From Campylobacter concisus (lineage in GTDB: Bacteria > Campylobacterota > Campylobacteria > Campylobacterales > Campylobacteraceae), in the NCBI RefSeq assembly GCF_003048535.1, contig NZ_PIRQ01000009.1:1-64000 (forward strand): a DNA stretch of 64,000 nucleotides. Direction: 5' to 3'. The notes beneath the pieces were generated by a model that saw nothing but the letters and a program-made list of their open reading frames with translations, did no database searches and was not told the origin of the DNA. The translations under genes were made by a program, and so were the position numbers. Every line of letters begins with the position of its first letter. The stretch's first letter is position 1. Below are positions 42,574-53,236 of the stretch, piece by piece.

Positions 42574-43434
42574 GTGAGAAAATTTAAATTTTTCTTATTA
42601 GCATTAATCGCTACCGTCTTTCTAACGGGTTGTGGTAATGACAAAGGTGCCGATACGGCAAAAGCTGCTTCAAACGAAGCTGATGCGATCGCAAAGATCA
42701 AAGAGCGCGGATATGTAAGAATTGGCGTTTTCAGCGACAAACCACCATTTGGCTATGTCGATAAAGACGGCAAAAACCAAGGCTATGATATTTACTTTGC
42801 AAAACGTATCGCAAAAGACCTACTAGGTGATGAGAGCAAGGTAAAATTTGAGCTAGTCGAGGCTGCTGGTAGAGTTGAAGTTTTAGTAGCTGATAAAGTA
42901 GATATCACGCTTGCAAATTTTACAAAAACACCTGAGCGTGCACAAGTTGTTGATTTTGCGCTTCCATACATGAAGGTTTCGCTTGGCATCGTAAGCCCTG
43001 AAGGTGCGGTAATAAAGAGCATCGATGAGCTAAAAGACAAAACCCTAATCGTAAATAAGGGCACAACCGCAGACGCGTTTTTTACAAAAAATTATCCTGA
43101 CATTAAGCTTGCAAAATACGACCAAAATACTGAAACATTTGCAGCTTTGGTTGATAAAAGAGGTGCCGCACTAGCACATGATAACGCCCTACTTTTTGCC
43201 TGGGCAAAAGAAACTCCAGGCTTTGTCGTAGGTGTTGAAGCACTTGGCGACGTGGACGTGATAGCACCAGCTGTTAAAAAAGGTAACAAAGTTTTACTTG
43301 ACTGGCTAAACAATGAGATCATTGAGTTAGGTAAAGAAAATTTCTTCCACAAAGACTATGACGCAACACTAAAACCGATATATGGCGACAGCGTCAATCC
43401 AGAATCTCTAGTCGTTGAAGGCGGCAAACTCTAA
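42574..43434 (+). CDS. cjaA: CjaA-type cysteine-binding lipoprotein
   Basis: A 286-residue lipoprotein, the solute receptor of the ABC importer upstream. The signal ends in LIATVFLTGCG with the lipidated Cys at about residue 19. The mature part follows CjaA of C. jejuni closely: VRIGVFSDKPPFGYVDKDGK, GYDIYFAKRIAKDLLGDESKV, LANFTKTPERAQVVDFALPYMKV, NKGTTADAFFTKNYPDIK, KYDQNTETFAALVDKRG and the end VVEGGKL. CjaA is a surface-exposed immunodominant antigen that binds cysteine. GTG 42574 is chosen because AAGGAG lies at 42563-42568 and it places the start right at the signal peptide; an upstream ATG at 42514 would add a spurious leader. Confidence 0.88.
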   Translation: MRKFKFFLLALIATVFLTGCGNDKGADTAKAASNEADAIAKIKERGYVRIGVFSDKPPFGYVDKDGKNQGYDIYFAKRIAKDLLGDESKVKFELVEAAGRVEVLVADKVDITLANFTKTPERAQVVDFALPYMKVSLGIVSPEGAVIKSIDELKDKTLIVNKGTTADAFFTKNYPDIKLAKYDQNTETFAALVDKRGAALAHDNALLFAWAKETPGFVVGVEALGDVDVIAPAVKKGNKVLLDWLNNEIIELGKENFFHKDYDATLKPIYGDSVNPESLVVEGGKL

Positions 43435-43440
43435 AATTTA

Positions 43441-43474
43441 ATGGCGTAAATTTTTACGCCATCTCTCTATCTTT
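43441..43474 (+). terminator. Terminator after cjaA
   Basis: ATGGCGTAAA (43441-43450) and TTTACGCCAT (43453-43462) form a near-perfect 10-bp stem with a short loop, followed by a pyrimidine-rich CTCTCTATCTTTT tract. Confidence 0.7.
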
Positions 43475-43802
43475 TAAATTTAACTAATATGTTCGTAGGC
43501 CTTCTCAGTAGGTGATATTGTCATAAAATACATAAACTTGCATATCTGACTGAGCAGTAAGCTAGTAGGCGAGCTCCTTGCAATAATGAGCTATTTTTAA
43601 AAAAGAATGCCGACAATAGATAGGTTACTTGTGGATTTAAATTGCATTATCCGCATGAACATTCAAAAAGGCTAAGGCGCATGTATTTTATAAATTTAAA
43701 TTCTAGATAATATGTATTATATAGAGCCCACAAAAAAAGAAACCCACGAAAGCTAGGCGAGAAAGATACAACTTAGTTTTTAAATATTTAAATAAAATTC
43801 TA

Positions 43803-43840
43803 AAAGGCATTTTGGAGTAAATTTAGCCCAAAATGCCTTT
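43803..43840 (-). terminator. Terminator of the phosphomannomutase gene
   Basis: AAAGGCATTTTGG (43803-43815) pairs with CCAAAATGCCTTT (43828-43840): a 13-bp perfect stem just past the minus-strand stop. On that strand it is followed by TTAGAATTTTATTT. Confidence 0.75.
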
Positions 43841-43845
43841 GCAAG

Positions 43846-45213
43846 CTACATTAAGCTCTTTAGTAGATTTGTTACTTTTTGCTCGATCTCTTCTAGAAAT
43901 TCCTTACTCTTTGCCTCAAATCTAGTGACGATAACTGGCGTTGTATTTGATGCACGCACCAGCGCCCAGCCATTTTCAAACTGAATTCTAATACCATCAA
44001 TGTCAATAATATTTTTTATCTTTGGCAGGTCGCAACTCTCGTTTTTCACGCACTCTTTTAGCTTGGCAACTATCTTAAATTTAGCCTCGTCAGTCGTTTT
44101 TACCTTGATCTCATCGGTACTAAAGACAAGTGGCATCTTATCAAGCTCACTGTCAAGGTCAAATCCTTTATGCACTAGCTCAAGCACCCTCATCATCGCA
44201 TAAAGCGCATCATCAAAGCCAAAATACCGCTCTTTAAAGAAGATATGTCCGCTAACTTCGGCCGCTAGATCTACGTTTAGCTCTTTCATCATTTTTTTGA
44301 TGTTGCTATGCCCAGTTTTCCCCATAAAAACTTCACCGATCTTTGCGATCTCATCGTACATATTTTGTGAGCATTTTACCTCGCCAAGTACCTTTGGATG
44401 CTTCATATTTAGCGCATAAAGATAGGCTAGCTCATCGCCTTTTATATCTCTTTTTGGCGTTATAACTGCAATCCTGTCGCCATCTCCGTCAAAGCCAAAT
44501 CCAAGGTCAAATTCTTTCTTTTCGATAAGAGAAAATAGCTCTTTTAAATTCTCTTTTTCACTTGGGTCTGGATGGTGATTTGGAAAATTTCCGTCTGGAT
44601 CTTCATATAAAATTTTTGCATTTAGTCCAAGTGCCTTGACGATAGGCACCAAACTCACGCCAACAGCGCCATTTGCACAGTCGATGACAAAAGGCTTTTT
44701 GAAATTTTTAAGATCACTAAATTCTTTTACAAAAAACTCGACATATTTTTCTAAGATGTTAAATTTCTCACAGCTTTCATCGTCTACGATCTGCTCACCA
44801 GAGGCGATTATTTCATTAACTTTATCTTTTAAAATTTGCAGATCTTTGCCAAAAAAACTATCTTTTTTGATAGTGATCTTAAAGCCATTATACTCTTTTG
44901 GGTTGTGAGAGCCCGTGATCATAATGTTTGCGTCGAAATAATCAGCATAAACGCTAAAGTAGCCAACAGGAGTTGGAAGCAAGCCGATGTTGTAAATTTT
45001 AAAGCCACCAGCCTTATTTAAACCGCTTAGCAGATACTTAAAAAGCGTGCTGGCACTTAGTCTTGCATCAAAACCAACGCTTAAAGTTTTTACGCCAAAT
45101 TCATTAAATTTCTTACCTAAAGCAAGCCCTATAGCCTTGACGCTGTCCTCTGTCAAGTCTTTTTCAAAGATGCCACGGATGTCGTATTCTCTAAAAATTT
45201 CATCATATTTCAT
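43846..45213 (-). CDS. manB: Phosphomannomutase/phosphoglucomutase
   Basis: A 455-residue alpha-D-phosphohexomutase supplying mannose-1-P or glucose-1-P for surface polysaccharides. Active-site serine loop MITGSHNPKEYNGF near residue 97, metal loop GFGFDGDGDRIAVI near 240, sugar loop EVSGHIFFKERYF near 320, and phosphate loop VRASNTTPVIV near 425. The start has the opening KYDEIFREYDIRGIF. Length matches the AlgC/ManB group. Monocistronic between two terminators; no surface-polysaccharide genes adjoin. Confidence 0.93.
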   Translation of the reverse strand: MKYDEIFREYDIRGIFEKDLTEDSVKAIGLALGKKFNEFGVKTLSVGFDARLSASTLFKYLLSGLNKAGGFKIYNIGLLPTPVGYFSVYADYFDANIMITGSHNPKEYNGFKITIKKDSFFGKDLQILKDKVNEIIASGEQIVDDESCEKFNILEKYVEFFVKEFSDLKNFKKPFVIDCANGAVGVSLVPIVKALGLNAKILYEDPDGNFPNHHPDPSEKENLKELFSLIEKKEFDLGFGFDGDGDRIAVITPKRDIKGDELAYLYALNMKHPKVLGEVKCSQNMYDEIAKIGEVFMGKTGHSNIKKMMKELNVDLAAEVSGHIFFKERYFGFDDALYAMMRVLELVHKGFDLDSELDKMPLVFSTDEIKVKTTDEAKFKIVAKLKECVKNESCDLPKIKNIIDIDGIRIQFENGWALVRASNTTPVIVTRFEAKSKEFLEEIEQKVTNLLKSLM

Positions 45214-45312
45214 TGTAAATTCTCCCTAAAAGAAAGCAAAATGATACAAGAATAAATTTAAAAAGGAGTAAATAATTTTATAAATTTAGTGAGGTTAAAG
45301 TTTAAATATAAA

Positions 45313-45338
45313 TTCGAGCTAGAAAGCTCTAGCTCGAA
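45313..45338 (-). terminator. Terminator of groESL
   Basis: TTCGAGCTAGA, loop AAGC, TCTAGCTCGAA: an 11-bp stem nine bases past the groEL stop on the minus strand. Confidence 0.7.
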
Positions 45339-45346
45339 AAGGGCTG

Positions 45347-47259
<1,913 letters not shown>

Positions 47260-47288
47260 TGTTCATCCTTTTGGTTTAATTGTCTTTT

Positions 47289-47315
47289 TTAGCACTCTTT
47301 ATTTTTGAGTGATGA
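47289..47315. promoter_or_regulatory. CIRCE operator (HrcA site) of groESL
   Basis: TTAGCACTC, nine bases, GAGTGATGA. The CIRCE consensus is TTAGCACTC-N9-GAGTGCTAA; the left arm is perfect and the right arm matches at 7 of 9. It lies 30 bases upstream of groES, where HrcA would block transcription until heat shock. hrcA itself is not in this window. Confidence 0.85.
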
Positions 47316-47427
47316 GATCCTAGCACTTTTTTCTAAAAAAGTCAATAATTTATAGTTAAATTTTATTAAAATTTTAGTCACTTGCACTAAAGTTTTATGA
47401 TATGTAAAACTAATATAAAGGAAATTT

Positions 47428-49941
47428 ATGAAAAAAATAGCCTATTTAGTAGTGGCTTTGGCGCTGATAATCCTTTGCATTTTTGGCTTCACCTTTAGCT
47501 CTTTTGGTAATAAATTTATAGCCAACAAAATAGAAAAAGAGGCACTTGCTCGCGGTATCGATGTCAAATTTAAAAACTTTAACCTTGGTCTTAGCACGCT
47601 AAATTTAGAAGCGATTGTGATGAATGCCATAAATTTAAAGGCAAATGGCGATCTCTCATTATTTGCTCAAAGCATGAACTTAAACATAGATATAGACGCC
47701 GACAAGGCAAAGGCTAGCGAGCTTGGACTAAAAAAAGATATCGCGCTTAAGGCAAACGCGATCGGTAAGTTTAGCAACTTCAAGCTAACAGCAACTGGCA
47801 CGGCGCTTGGTTCAAACATAAATTTAAACGCAAATTTAAAAGACTACCTACCAAAAGCTCTAAATCTTAATGCTAAAGACATCGAGCTTTCTGAGATATC
47901 AGCTCTTGCTAAAAAGCCAAATTTAGCTAGCGGCAAGCTTGATCTAACGAGCAACATGCAAGGGGTTGATGAGAAAAATGAGCCGATCATTAACGCTCAA
48001 ATTTTAGCAAGCGGTGCAACGATAAACAAAGAAATTCTAAAAAATGAATTTGGGCTAAATTTAGCAAAAGATATAAGTTTTAAAGGCGGCGTAAATGCTA
48101 AATTTGCAAATGAAAAAGTGAGCGCAAAAACCCTTATCATCGCACCTGAAGCTACTTTAAAAGCAAATGAGACGACCTATGATCTAGCTAGCAAAAATTT
48201 AAAGAGCGACTTTTTGCTAAACGTACCCGATCTTGCTCTTTTTGGCAAGCTTTTAAATCAACAGCTAAGTGGCGCCGTGAACGCAAACGGCGAAATTACA
48301 ATGCAAGAAAACGCCCTTAAAAACCTAAAGGCTGAGATAAACGGCCTTGGTGGCAAGATAAATGCAAATTTTGATAGTAAAAACTTAGCTCTAAATGCGA
48401 CCAGCATAAAGCTAAAAGAGCTTCTAGCGCTTGCCTTGCAGCCTAGCTACGCAGACGGAGAGATAAATTTAAACGCAAATTTTAGCGGCTTTGACGAGCT
48501 AAAAAAGCTTGCAGGCGAAGCTAAATTTGAGATAAAAAACGGCCTTATAAATAATGGTCTTGCAAAGCTTAAAAATGCAGCTAAATTTGAGCTAAAAGGC
48601 GGTGCTACCGCAAAAGGTGAGCTTATAAATTTTGACGCAAGCGTGCTTAGTGACCTTGGCGAGCTAAAGGATATAAAGGGCGTTTATGACCTAAAAAACA
48701 GCCAAATTTTTAGCAAATTTGCCCTGCTCATTAGCGACCCTGAGAAATTTAAAGCGGTTAGTGGCTTTGAGGTTGGCTCAAAGATGGCGCTTGCGGGCGA
48801 TGTGAAGGTAAAAGAGAGAAAGATAGATGAGCTAAATTTAGGCGGTGACGCCTTTGCTGGCAAGCTAAACGCCGCCATAAAAAATGAAAATCTTGATCTT
48901 AGCCTAAAAGAGGCGCAGCTAGGAGAGATCTTGGCGCTTAGTGGCAACGACAGACTGGCAAACGCTAAGGTAAATGTGCAGGCAAAGGGGCAAAATATCT
49001 TTAGTAAAAGCTCAAGCATTGCCGCAACGATCGCTTTAAATGATGGCAAATTTAACGCCACAGCGCTTAGCAAAATGCTTGATAAAAAATTCCCAGAAAA
49101 TGAGAAATTTAGCTCAAATTTGAGCCTAGACTATAAAGGCGACATGGCAAAATTTAGTGGTGACTTTCTTAGCTCATTAGCTGATATAAAGGGCATAGAT
49201 GGCAGTTTTGACGTGGGTAAAAGCACGCTAAGTTTAAAGCTTCAAGCGGTAGTTTCGGAGCTAAATAAGCTTGCATTTTTAGCTGGTCGCGAGCTTCACG
49301 GTAAATTTGCAGCCCACGTAACGGCAGAGGGCAAAGTGGATGATCTAAGCGTAAAAGCCACTTCAGATGATCTATTTAGGGGCAAGCTAGAGGCAACCTA
49401 CAAAGGCAGCACGCTTGATGCGGTGCTAAAAAACTTTGAGGTTAAAGGGCTAACACAGACTTTGGGGCTGGATCATCTATATGACGGCAACGGCGATGTT
49501 AAATTTGACTACGAGACAAAGCAAAGGGCGGGCAAATTTGACATCTTGCTAAAAGAGGGTCACCTAGCCAGCACAAATCTCACAAACAATATAAAAACCT
49601 TCACCGGCAAGGACATCACAAAAGAGATTTACAAAGACGGCAAAATTTATGGCGACATAAAGGGCGATAACGTCGTTTTTAACGTAAATTTAAGCTCGCC
49701 AAAGAGCGACATAAAGGCTGCAGGCGGCACTTATAATACCACCACAAAAATGCTTAACGCACCGCTTGTTTGCAGGCTCGAAAAGACCGATCTAAACGTG
49801 AAAATTTCAGGCACTACAGACAAGTTAAAATACGACGTCAGATCGCAATACCTCGAAAATAAGGTCAAAAAAGAGATAGGTAGATTTTTAGATAAGAAGC
49901 TCGGCAAAGATGATGACGCAAGCAGCGAAAAGCAAAATTAA
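47428..49941 (+). CDS. AsmA-like periplasmic protein
   Basis: An 837-residue protein with one N-terminal membrane helix (YLVVALALIILCIFGFTF) and a long, repetitive beta-rich domain. The recurrent pattern is short strands with Asn, Lys and Leu (GKFSNFKLTAT, NINLNANLKD, GEINLNANFSGFDELKKL), as in AsmA/TamB/YhdP proteins that form hydrophobic grooves moving lipids to the outer membrane. The C-terminus has TNLTNNIKTFTGKDIT and the LVCRLEKTDLNVKISGTTDKLKYDV block typical of the AsmA-like C-terminal part. No partner gene adjoins; the broken MFS gene follows 26 bases later. Confidence 0.75.
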   Translation: MKKIAYLVVALALIILCIFGFTFSSFGNKFIANKIEKEALARGIDVKFKNFNLGLSTLNLEAIVMNAINLKANGDLSLFAQSMNLNIDIDADKAKASELGLKKDIALKANAIGKFSNFKLTATGTALGSNINLNANLKDYLPKALNLNAKDIELSEISALAKKPNLASGKLDLTSNMQGVDEKNEPIINAQILASGATINKEILKNEFGLNLAKDISFKGGVNAKFANEKVSAKTLIIAPEATLKANETTYDLASKNLKSDFLLNVPDLALFGKLLNQQLSGAVNANGEITMQENALKNLKAEINGLGGKINANFDSKNLALNATSIKLKELLALALQPSYADGEINLNANFSGFDELKKLAGEAKFEIKNGLINNGLAKLKNAAKFELKGGATAKGELINFDASVLSDLGELKDIKGVYDLKNSQIFSKFALLISDPEKFKAVSGFEVGSKMALAGDVKVKERKIDELNLGGDAFAGKLNAAIKNENLDLSLKEAQLGEILALSGNDRLANAKVNVQAKGQNIFSKSSSIAATIALNDGKFNATALSKMLDKKFPENEKFSSNLSLDYKGDMAKFSGDFLSSLADIKGIDGSFDVGKSTLSLKLQAVVSELNKLAFLAGRELHGKFAAHVTAEGKVDDLSVKATSDDLFRGKLEATYKGSTLDAVLKNFEVKGLTQTLGLDHLYDGNGDVKFDYETKQRAGKFDILLKEGHLASTNLTNNIKTFTGKDITKEIYKDGKIYGDIKGDNVVFNVNLSSPKSDIKAAGGTYNTTTKMLNAPLVCRLEKTDLNVKISGTTDKLKYDVRSQYLENKVKKEIGRFLDKKLGKDDDASSEKQN

Positions 49942-49967
49942 AAGGGCTTTTAAAGGGGCTATTTTAG

Positions 49968-51123
49968 ATGAAAAAGGCGGAAAATTTAAAGTATTTAATG
50001 GGGCTTGGGCACTTTTGTAGCGACATAAACCAAAGCGCGCTTGGTGCGATGCTGCCCTTTTCATCGCGAGCTACCACTACGACTACGCAACAGCCGCCTC
50101 GCTCGTGACCGCCACGAATTTAGCAAACTCGCTCATCCAACCGCTCATCGGTCACCTAAGCGACAAAAAAGAGCTGCCATATGTCATCCCGCTTGGGCTA
50201 CTGCTTGCTGGCGGGGGGCATGAGCCTCACTGGCTTTGTGACAAACTACTACATCATCCTAGTTTGCGTGATGATAAGCGGTATCGGCGCCGCGCTCTTT
50301 CACCCAAGTGCCGCAAGGATCGTAAACTACGTCTCAAACGCCAAAAATAGAGCCAAAAGTATAAGTATGTTCTCTTTTGGAGGCAACGTGGGCTTTGCAG
50401 TTGGGCCCATTTTAGTCGCCGTTTTTGTGGGAAATTTTGGCCTAAAAGGGACGCTAGTCTTTATAATCCCTCAAATTTTTTAACACTTTTATACCTCAAA
50501 AAGGCAAATTTATAAAAGCGCTAGAAGGCAATCACAAAAAGCAAATTTCACAAAAAACAAGCGTTCTAAAAGACGATTTGGGCGCATTTTTGAGGCTTTG
50601 TCTATGTATATTTTCACGCTCGATCGTCACATTTGGCTTTTCAGCATTTTTTAGCATCTACCTCATCAAAATTTTTGGCCTTAGCAAAGAGGCTGCAAAT
50701 GTAAATTTAGGCATGTTTTTTGCTGCAGGTGCTATCTCTACGTTATTTGGCGGAGCGCTAGCTGATAGATACGGCCTAGTTAGACTCATCAAAATAAGTC
50801 TAAGCATCGCCGCGCCGCTAGTCGTGCTGATGCTCTTTATCGACAGCTACGCGCTATTTCTCGCGGCCTCCACGTGTGTGAGTGCCTGCATCAGCCTATC
50901 TTTTAGCCCCTCAATCGCCCTTGCGCAGCTTTATTTACCAAATCAAATCGGCCTAGCCTCAGGCGTAACGCTTGGGCTTAGTATCACAATCGGCGGCATA
51001 TTCGCAACGGTCATCGGCAAGATCGCTGACATCTTTAGCCTTATACACTCATTTTACTTTGTCGCAGCAGTATCGCTTATATGCGCGGTTTCTAGCTACT
51101 TTTTAAAGCCAGTCACGAGATAA
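49968..51123 (+). pseudogene. Fsr-like MFS transporter, broken by three frameshifts
   Basis: Three frames joined in order encode one MFS transporter resembling fosmidomycin-resistance (Fsr-type) proteins. It begins at ATG 49968 with AAAGGGG upstream: MKKAENLKYLMGLGHFCSDINQSALGAMLPF. The frame is lost at the T run 50058-50061 (one T too few), continues as SYHYDYATAASLVTATNLANSLIQP, is lost again in the G run 50213-50218 (one G too many), continues as MSLTGFVTNYYIILV to VFIIPQIF, and is lost a third time in the T run 50476-50481 (one T too many). The last frame runs to 51123 with the second half of the helices. All three breaks lie in homopolymers, so sequencing error is a serious alternative to a true pseudogene. 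Confidence 0.8.
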
Positions 51124-51222
51124 ATAAATACTAAATTAATATAAATTAACCTGATTTAAAAATATTTAAACATTTTTTAAATTAATTACAATAAAATAAC
51201 TAATTTAATTTAAGGAGTAAAT

Positions 51223-52617
51223 TTGGAACCGTTACAACAAGAAAAACAATATATGTTAAAAAGTGCCAGAGAGTTGGGGATTGTATCTTGTATTGTGATG
51301 ATATTTAAGCATCTAGTTTATATTTCAGGACTTTATGAAACCTTTGATCTTAGTTTTAATTTTATCTTCAAAATATGCTGCGACTCTATCAGTTGGATAC
51401 TTTTATTTTTTGCCATTTCATTGATATGCTCTGTTTATAATTCCTCAAAACTAAGAACATATTTTAAAATTTTTACTATTTTCATTTTGATATATGCGAT
51501 TTTAAATTTTTTGACTTTTAAAATTGTCATGTATCTGGGAGAAAGAAATTTTAACTATGATGATTTTATCTTTACGATATTGAATTATTTTTATAGCAAC
51601 GAAGAGATCATGTATAATAATGACCTGCTTAAGCAACTATTCATTTATCGCAACTATTTATTGGGAGTATTACTCATAACAGCATCGCTATTTTTATTTA
51701 TATCTATCGCAAAATTAATAAAAATAACAAAAGAAAAAATGTTTTGGGCTTATGCATTATTTTGTGCACTTGATATAACAACCTACTTTATTGAAATTAA
51801 TCACAAAAATTATGATTATTATGATTATTATGATTATTATAATTATATTGATACTGGAGTTTTCTTTCTTGCTTTAATTGCATGGTGGCGACTAAAGACG
51901 CAAGCAAATAGTGACGAAATACAAGCAACTAGCGAAGATGGGATTTTAAACGTAGCTACTATCAAATCTTCAAGCCAATTAGCTGTGACAGCTTGTTTAT
52001 TTGGCCTTGTCGCAACATTTTTTTACTATATATTTTTTGAATATTTGTTAGCACATCAAGAAAGAATGTCGCTTCGACCAATAATATTTATAAAGCCTCT
52101 TGCTTACGCGGTAGTATTAGTGGCTATTTACTCTGCCGTTAAGCAGATAGCACATACGTTAAACGAGATAAGACTACATACAAATTTCTTATTTTTCTCT
52201 ATCCTTTTTGTGATATTTACAATAGCAAAAGCAACAACTGACTACATGTATATATATGCTTACGATTATAATTTTTTAAATATCTTTGGTACGCACAATG
52301 CCTCAATTAAATCTTTAGTTTCTAGTGCCAATACAATCTTATACATTGGAGTATTTGCTCATTTGTTAGCTACAGTATTTTTATTTTTATTTACAACAAG
52401 ATTAGTAAGTGCAACTAAAAGTAGGCTATTTTGGATAAATTTTATATTGTTTGTGGTAAGTTCGGTCATACTTTTAGCACTACTATTTCCAGATAAACCA
52501 GACTTTATAGGCCTTTTAACCAAAAACATAGACCTTTTTAATATGGCAGAGTTTTTCTTTTTACTAATTGCTTGGTATAGCGTGAAAAAAGACACAAAAG
52601 AGCAGGATAGATCATAA
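51223..52617 (+). CDS. Hypothetical multi-pass membrane protein
   Basis: A 464-residue protein with about ten hydrophobic helices, Phe/Tyr/Ile-rich, with two halves of broadly similar layout (a RHLV-like basic first helix, long aromatic-rich loops). I do not recognise a family. A loop near residue 195-210 is made of a tandem repeat encoding Tyr-Asp-Tyr units. Start is probably TTG 51223 because AAGGAG lies at 51212-51217; ATG 51253 is the alternative. By eye its codons are richer in A and T than those of the neighbours, so it may be a transferred gene. Confidence 0.6.
   Translation: MEPLQQEKQYMLKSARELGIVSCIVMIFKHLVYISGLYETFDLSFNFIFKICCDSISWILLFFAISLICSVYNSSKLRTYFKIFTIFILIYAILNFLTFKIVMYLGERNFNYDDFIFTILNYFYSNEEIMYNNDLLKQLFIYRNYLLGVLLITASLFLFISIAKLIKITKEKMFWAYALFCALDITTYFIEINHKNYDYYDYYDYYNYIDTGVFFLALIAWWRLKTQANSDEIQATSEDGILNVATIKSSSQLAVTACLFGLVATFFYYIFFEYLLAHQERMSLRPIIFIKPLAYAVVLVAIYSAVKQIAHTLNEIRLHTNFLFFSILFVIFTIAKATTDYMYIYAYDYNFLNIFGTHNASIKSLVSSANTILYIGVFAHLLATVFLFLFTTRLVSATKSRLFWINFILFVVSSVILLALLFPDKPDFIGLLTKNIDLFNMAEFFFLLIAWYSVKKDTKEQDRS
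51806..51850 (+). repeat. Nine-base tandem repeat inside the membrane protein gene
   Basis: About four to five imperfect copies of TATGATTAT (ending ATAATTATA) encode NYDYYDYYDYYNYID. Each unit is nine bases, so copy-number change stays in frame and would lengthen or shorten the loop. Confidence 0.7.
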
Positions 52618-53236
52618 AACGGCATTTGGCGATAAATTTATAGTTTAAACAGCTAAAGACAAGATGGTTTTTTGTCTTTAGCTTCGCTATGAGGAGATGA
52701 GGCAAAATTTCGCGATACGAATGGGCTCAAAAGTGGTAGTATTTTGCGATAGATTTAAATGTTGCGCAGTTAAAATTCGCACAGACTAGACACATAAAAA
52801 TTTAAATTTTGACTACTGAATCATCAAGACAAAGTATATTGTGATGATTTTAAATGTTTTGCTTCGCGAGCTTGCAACCGCAAGCAGAAATGAAGAAATT
52901 TTTGACTAAAGATAGAACATATAAGTTCGGCTCGTAAAATTTAAGCCACCAAGACAAGAAATTTTTGTTTTATTAGTGATTTTTAAACCCTAAGATACAG
53001 TATTTTTTTGCTAGACGAGGCAAAATTTTACAATACAAAGGAGCATATATATAGTATGTGACTGAAGTAGAGTGAAATTTTAACGACGTATAACAGAAAA
53101 AGACAAATCGCCAAAGACAAGAAATTTTTTGTTTTAGACAAGGCGGATGAGCAAAAACAAGGGAGCGTATATATGATACGTAACCGAAGTTTGAAGCGAT
53201 ATCCAACGCAGTATAAAACAAAAAGAACTTGTCTTT
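52618..53236. repeat. Intergenic repeat region
   Basis: A 619-base gap with no gene that I can support. It begins with a strong hairpin, AGCTAAAGACAA (52651-52662) with TTGTCTTTAGCT (52672-52683), near the end of the previous gene. After 52950 it holds two imperfect direct units. Both start with AAGACAAGAAATTTTTTGTTTTA (at 52951 and 53114) and continue to a second shared block (GGAGC-ATATATA...GTATGTGACTGAAGT at 53039-53106 and GGAGC-GTATATA...GATACGTAACCGAAGT at 53159-53226). Related words also appear near 52690-52760 (GATGAGGCAAAATTTCGCGATACGA). These look like relics of a dispersed Campylobacter intergenic repeat. Confidence 0.55.

Larger units (their letters stand above)
43435..43845. other. 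Intergenic gap with three hairpins, no gene
   Basis: A 411-base stretch between cjaA and the convergent phosphomannomutase gene. It holds the cjaA terminator and the phosphomannomutase terminator (listed separately) and a weak hairpin, AGCTC/GAGCT at 43572-43592, followed by ATTTTT. I see no reading frame with a start and ribosome-binding site. The middle (about 43480-43780) is less biased in base use than most gaps here and could be an RNA gene or a decayed gene; I cannot name it. Confidence 0.4.

Noticed and set aside
50213..50218. G6 run as a phase-variation switch
   Set aside because: Six G is short for Campylobacter contingency tracts, and two other frameshifts in the same gene lie outside it.
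51806..51850. Tandem repeat as a CRISPR or VNTR locus
   Set aside because: Units are nine bases, without spacers, and lie inside a coding frame.
52651..52683. Hairpin as a rho-independent terminator
   Set aside because: The 12-bp stem is strong, but neither flank has a T run; listed only as a hairpin in the repeat region.
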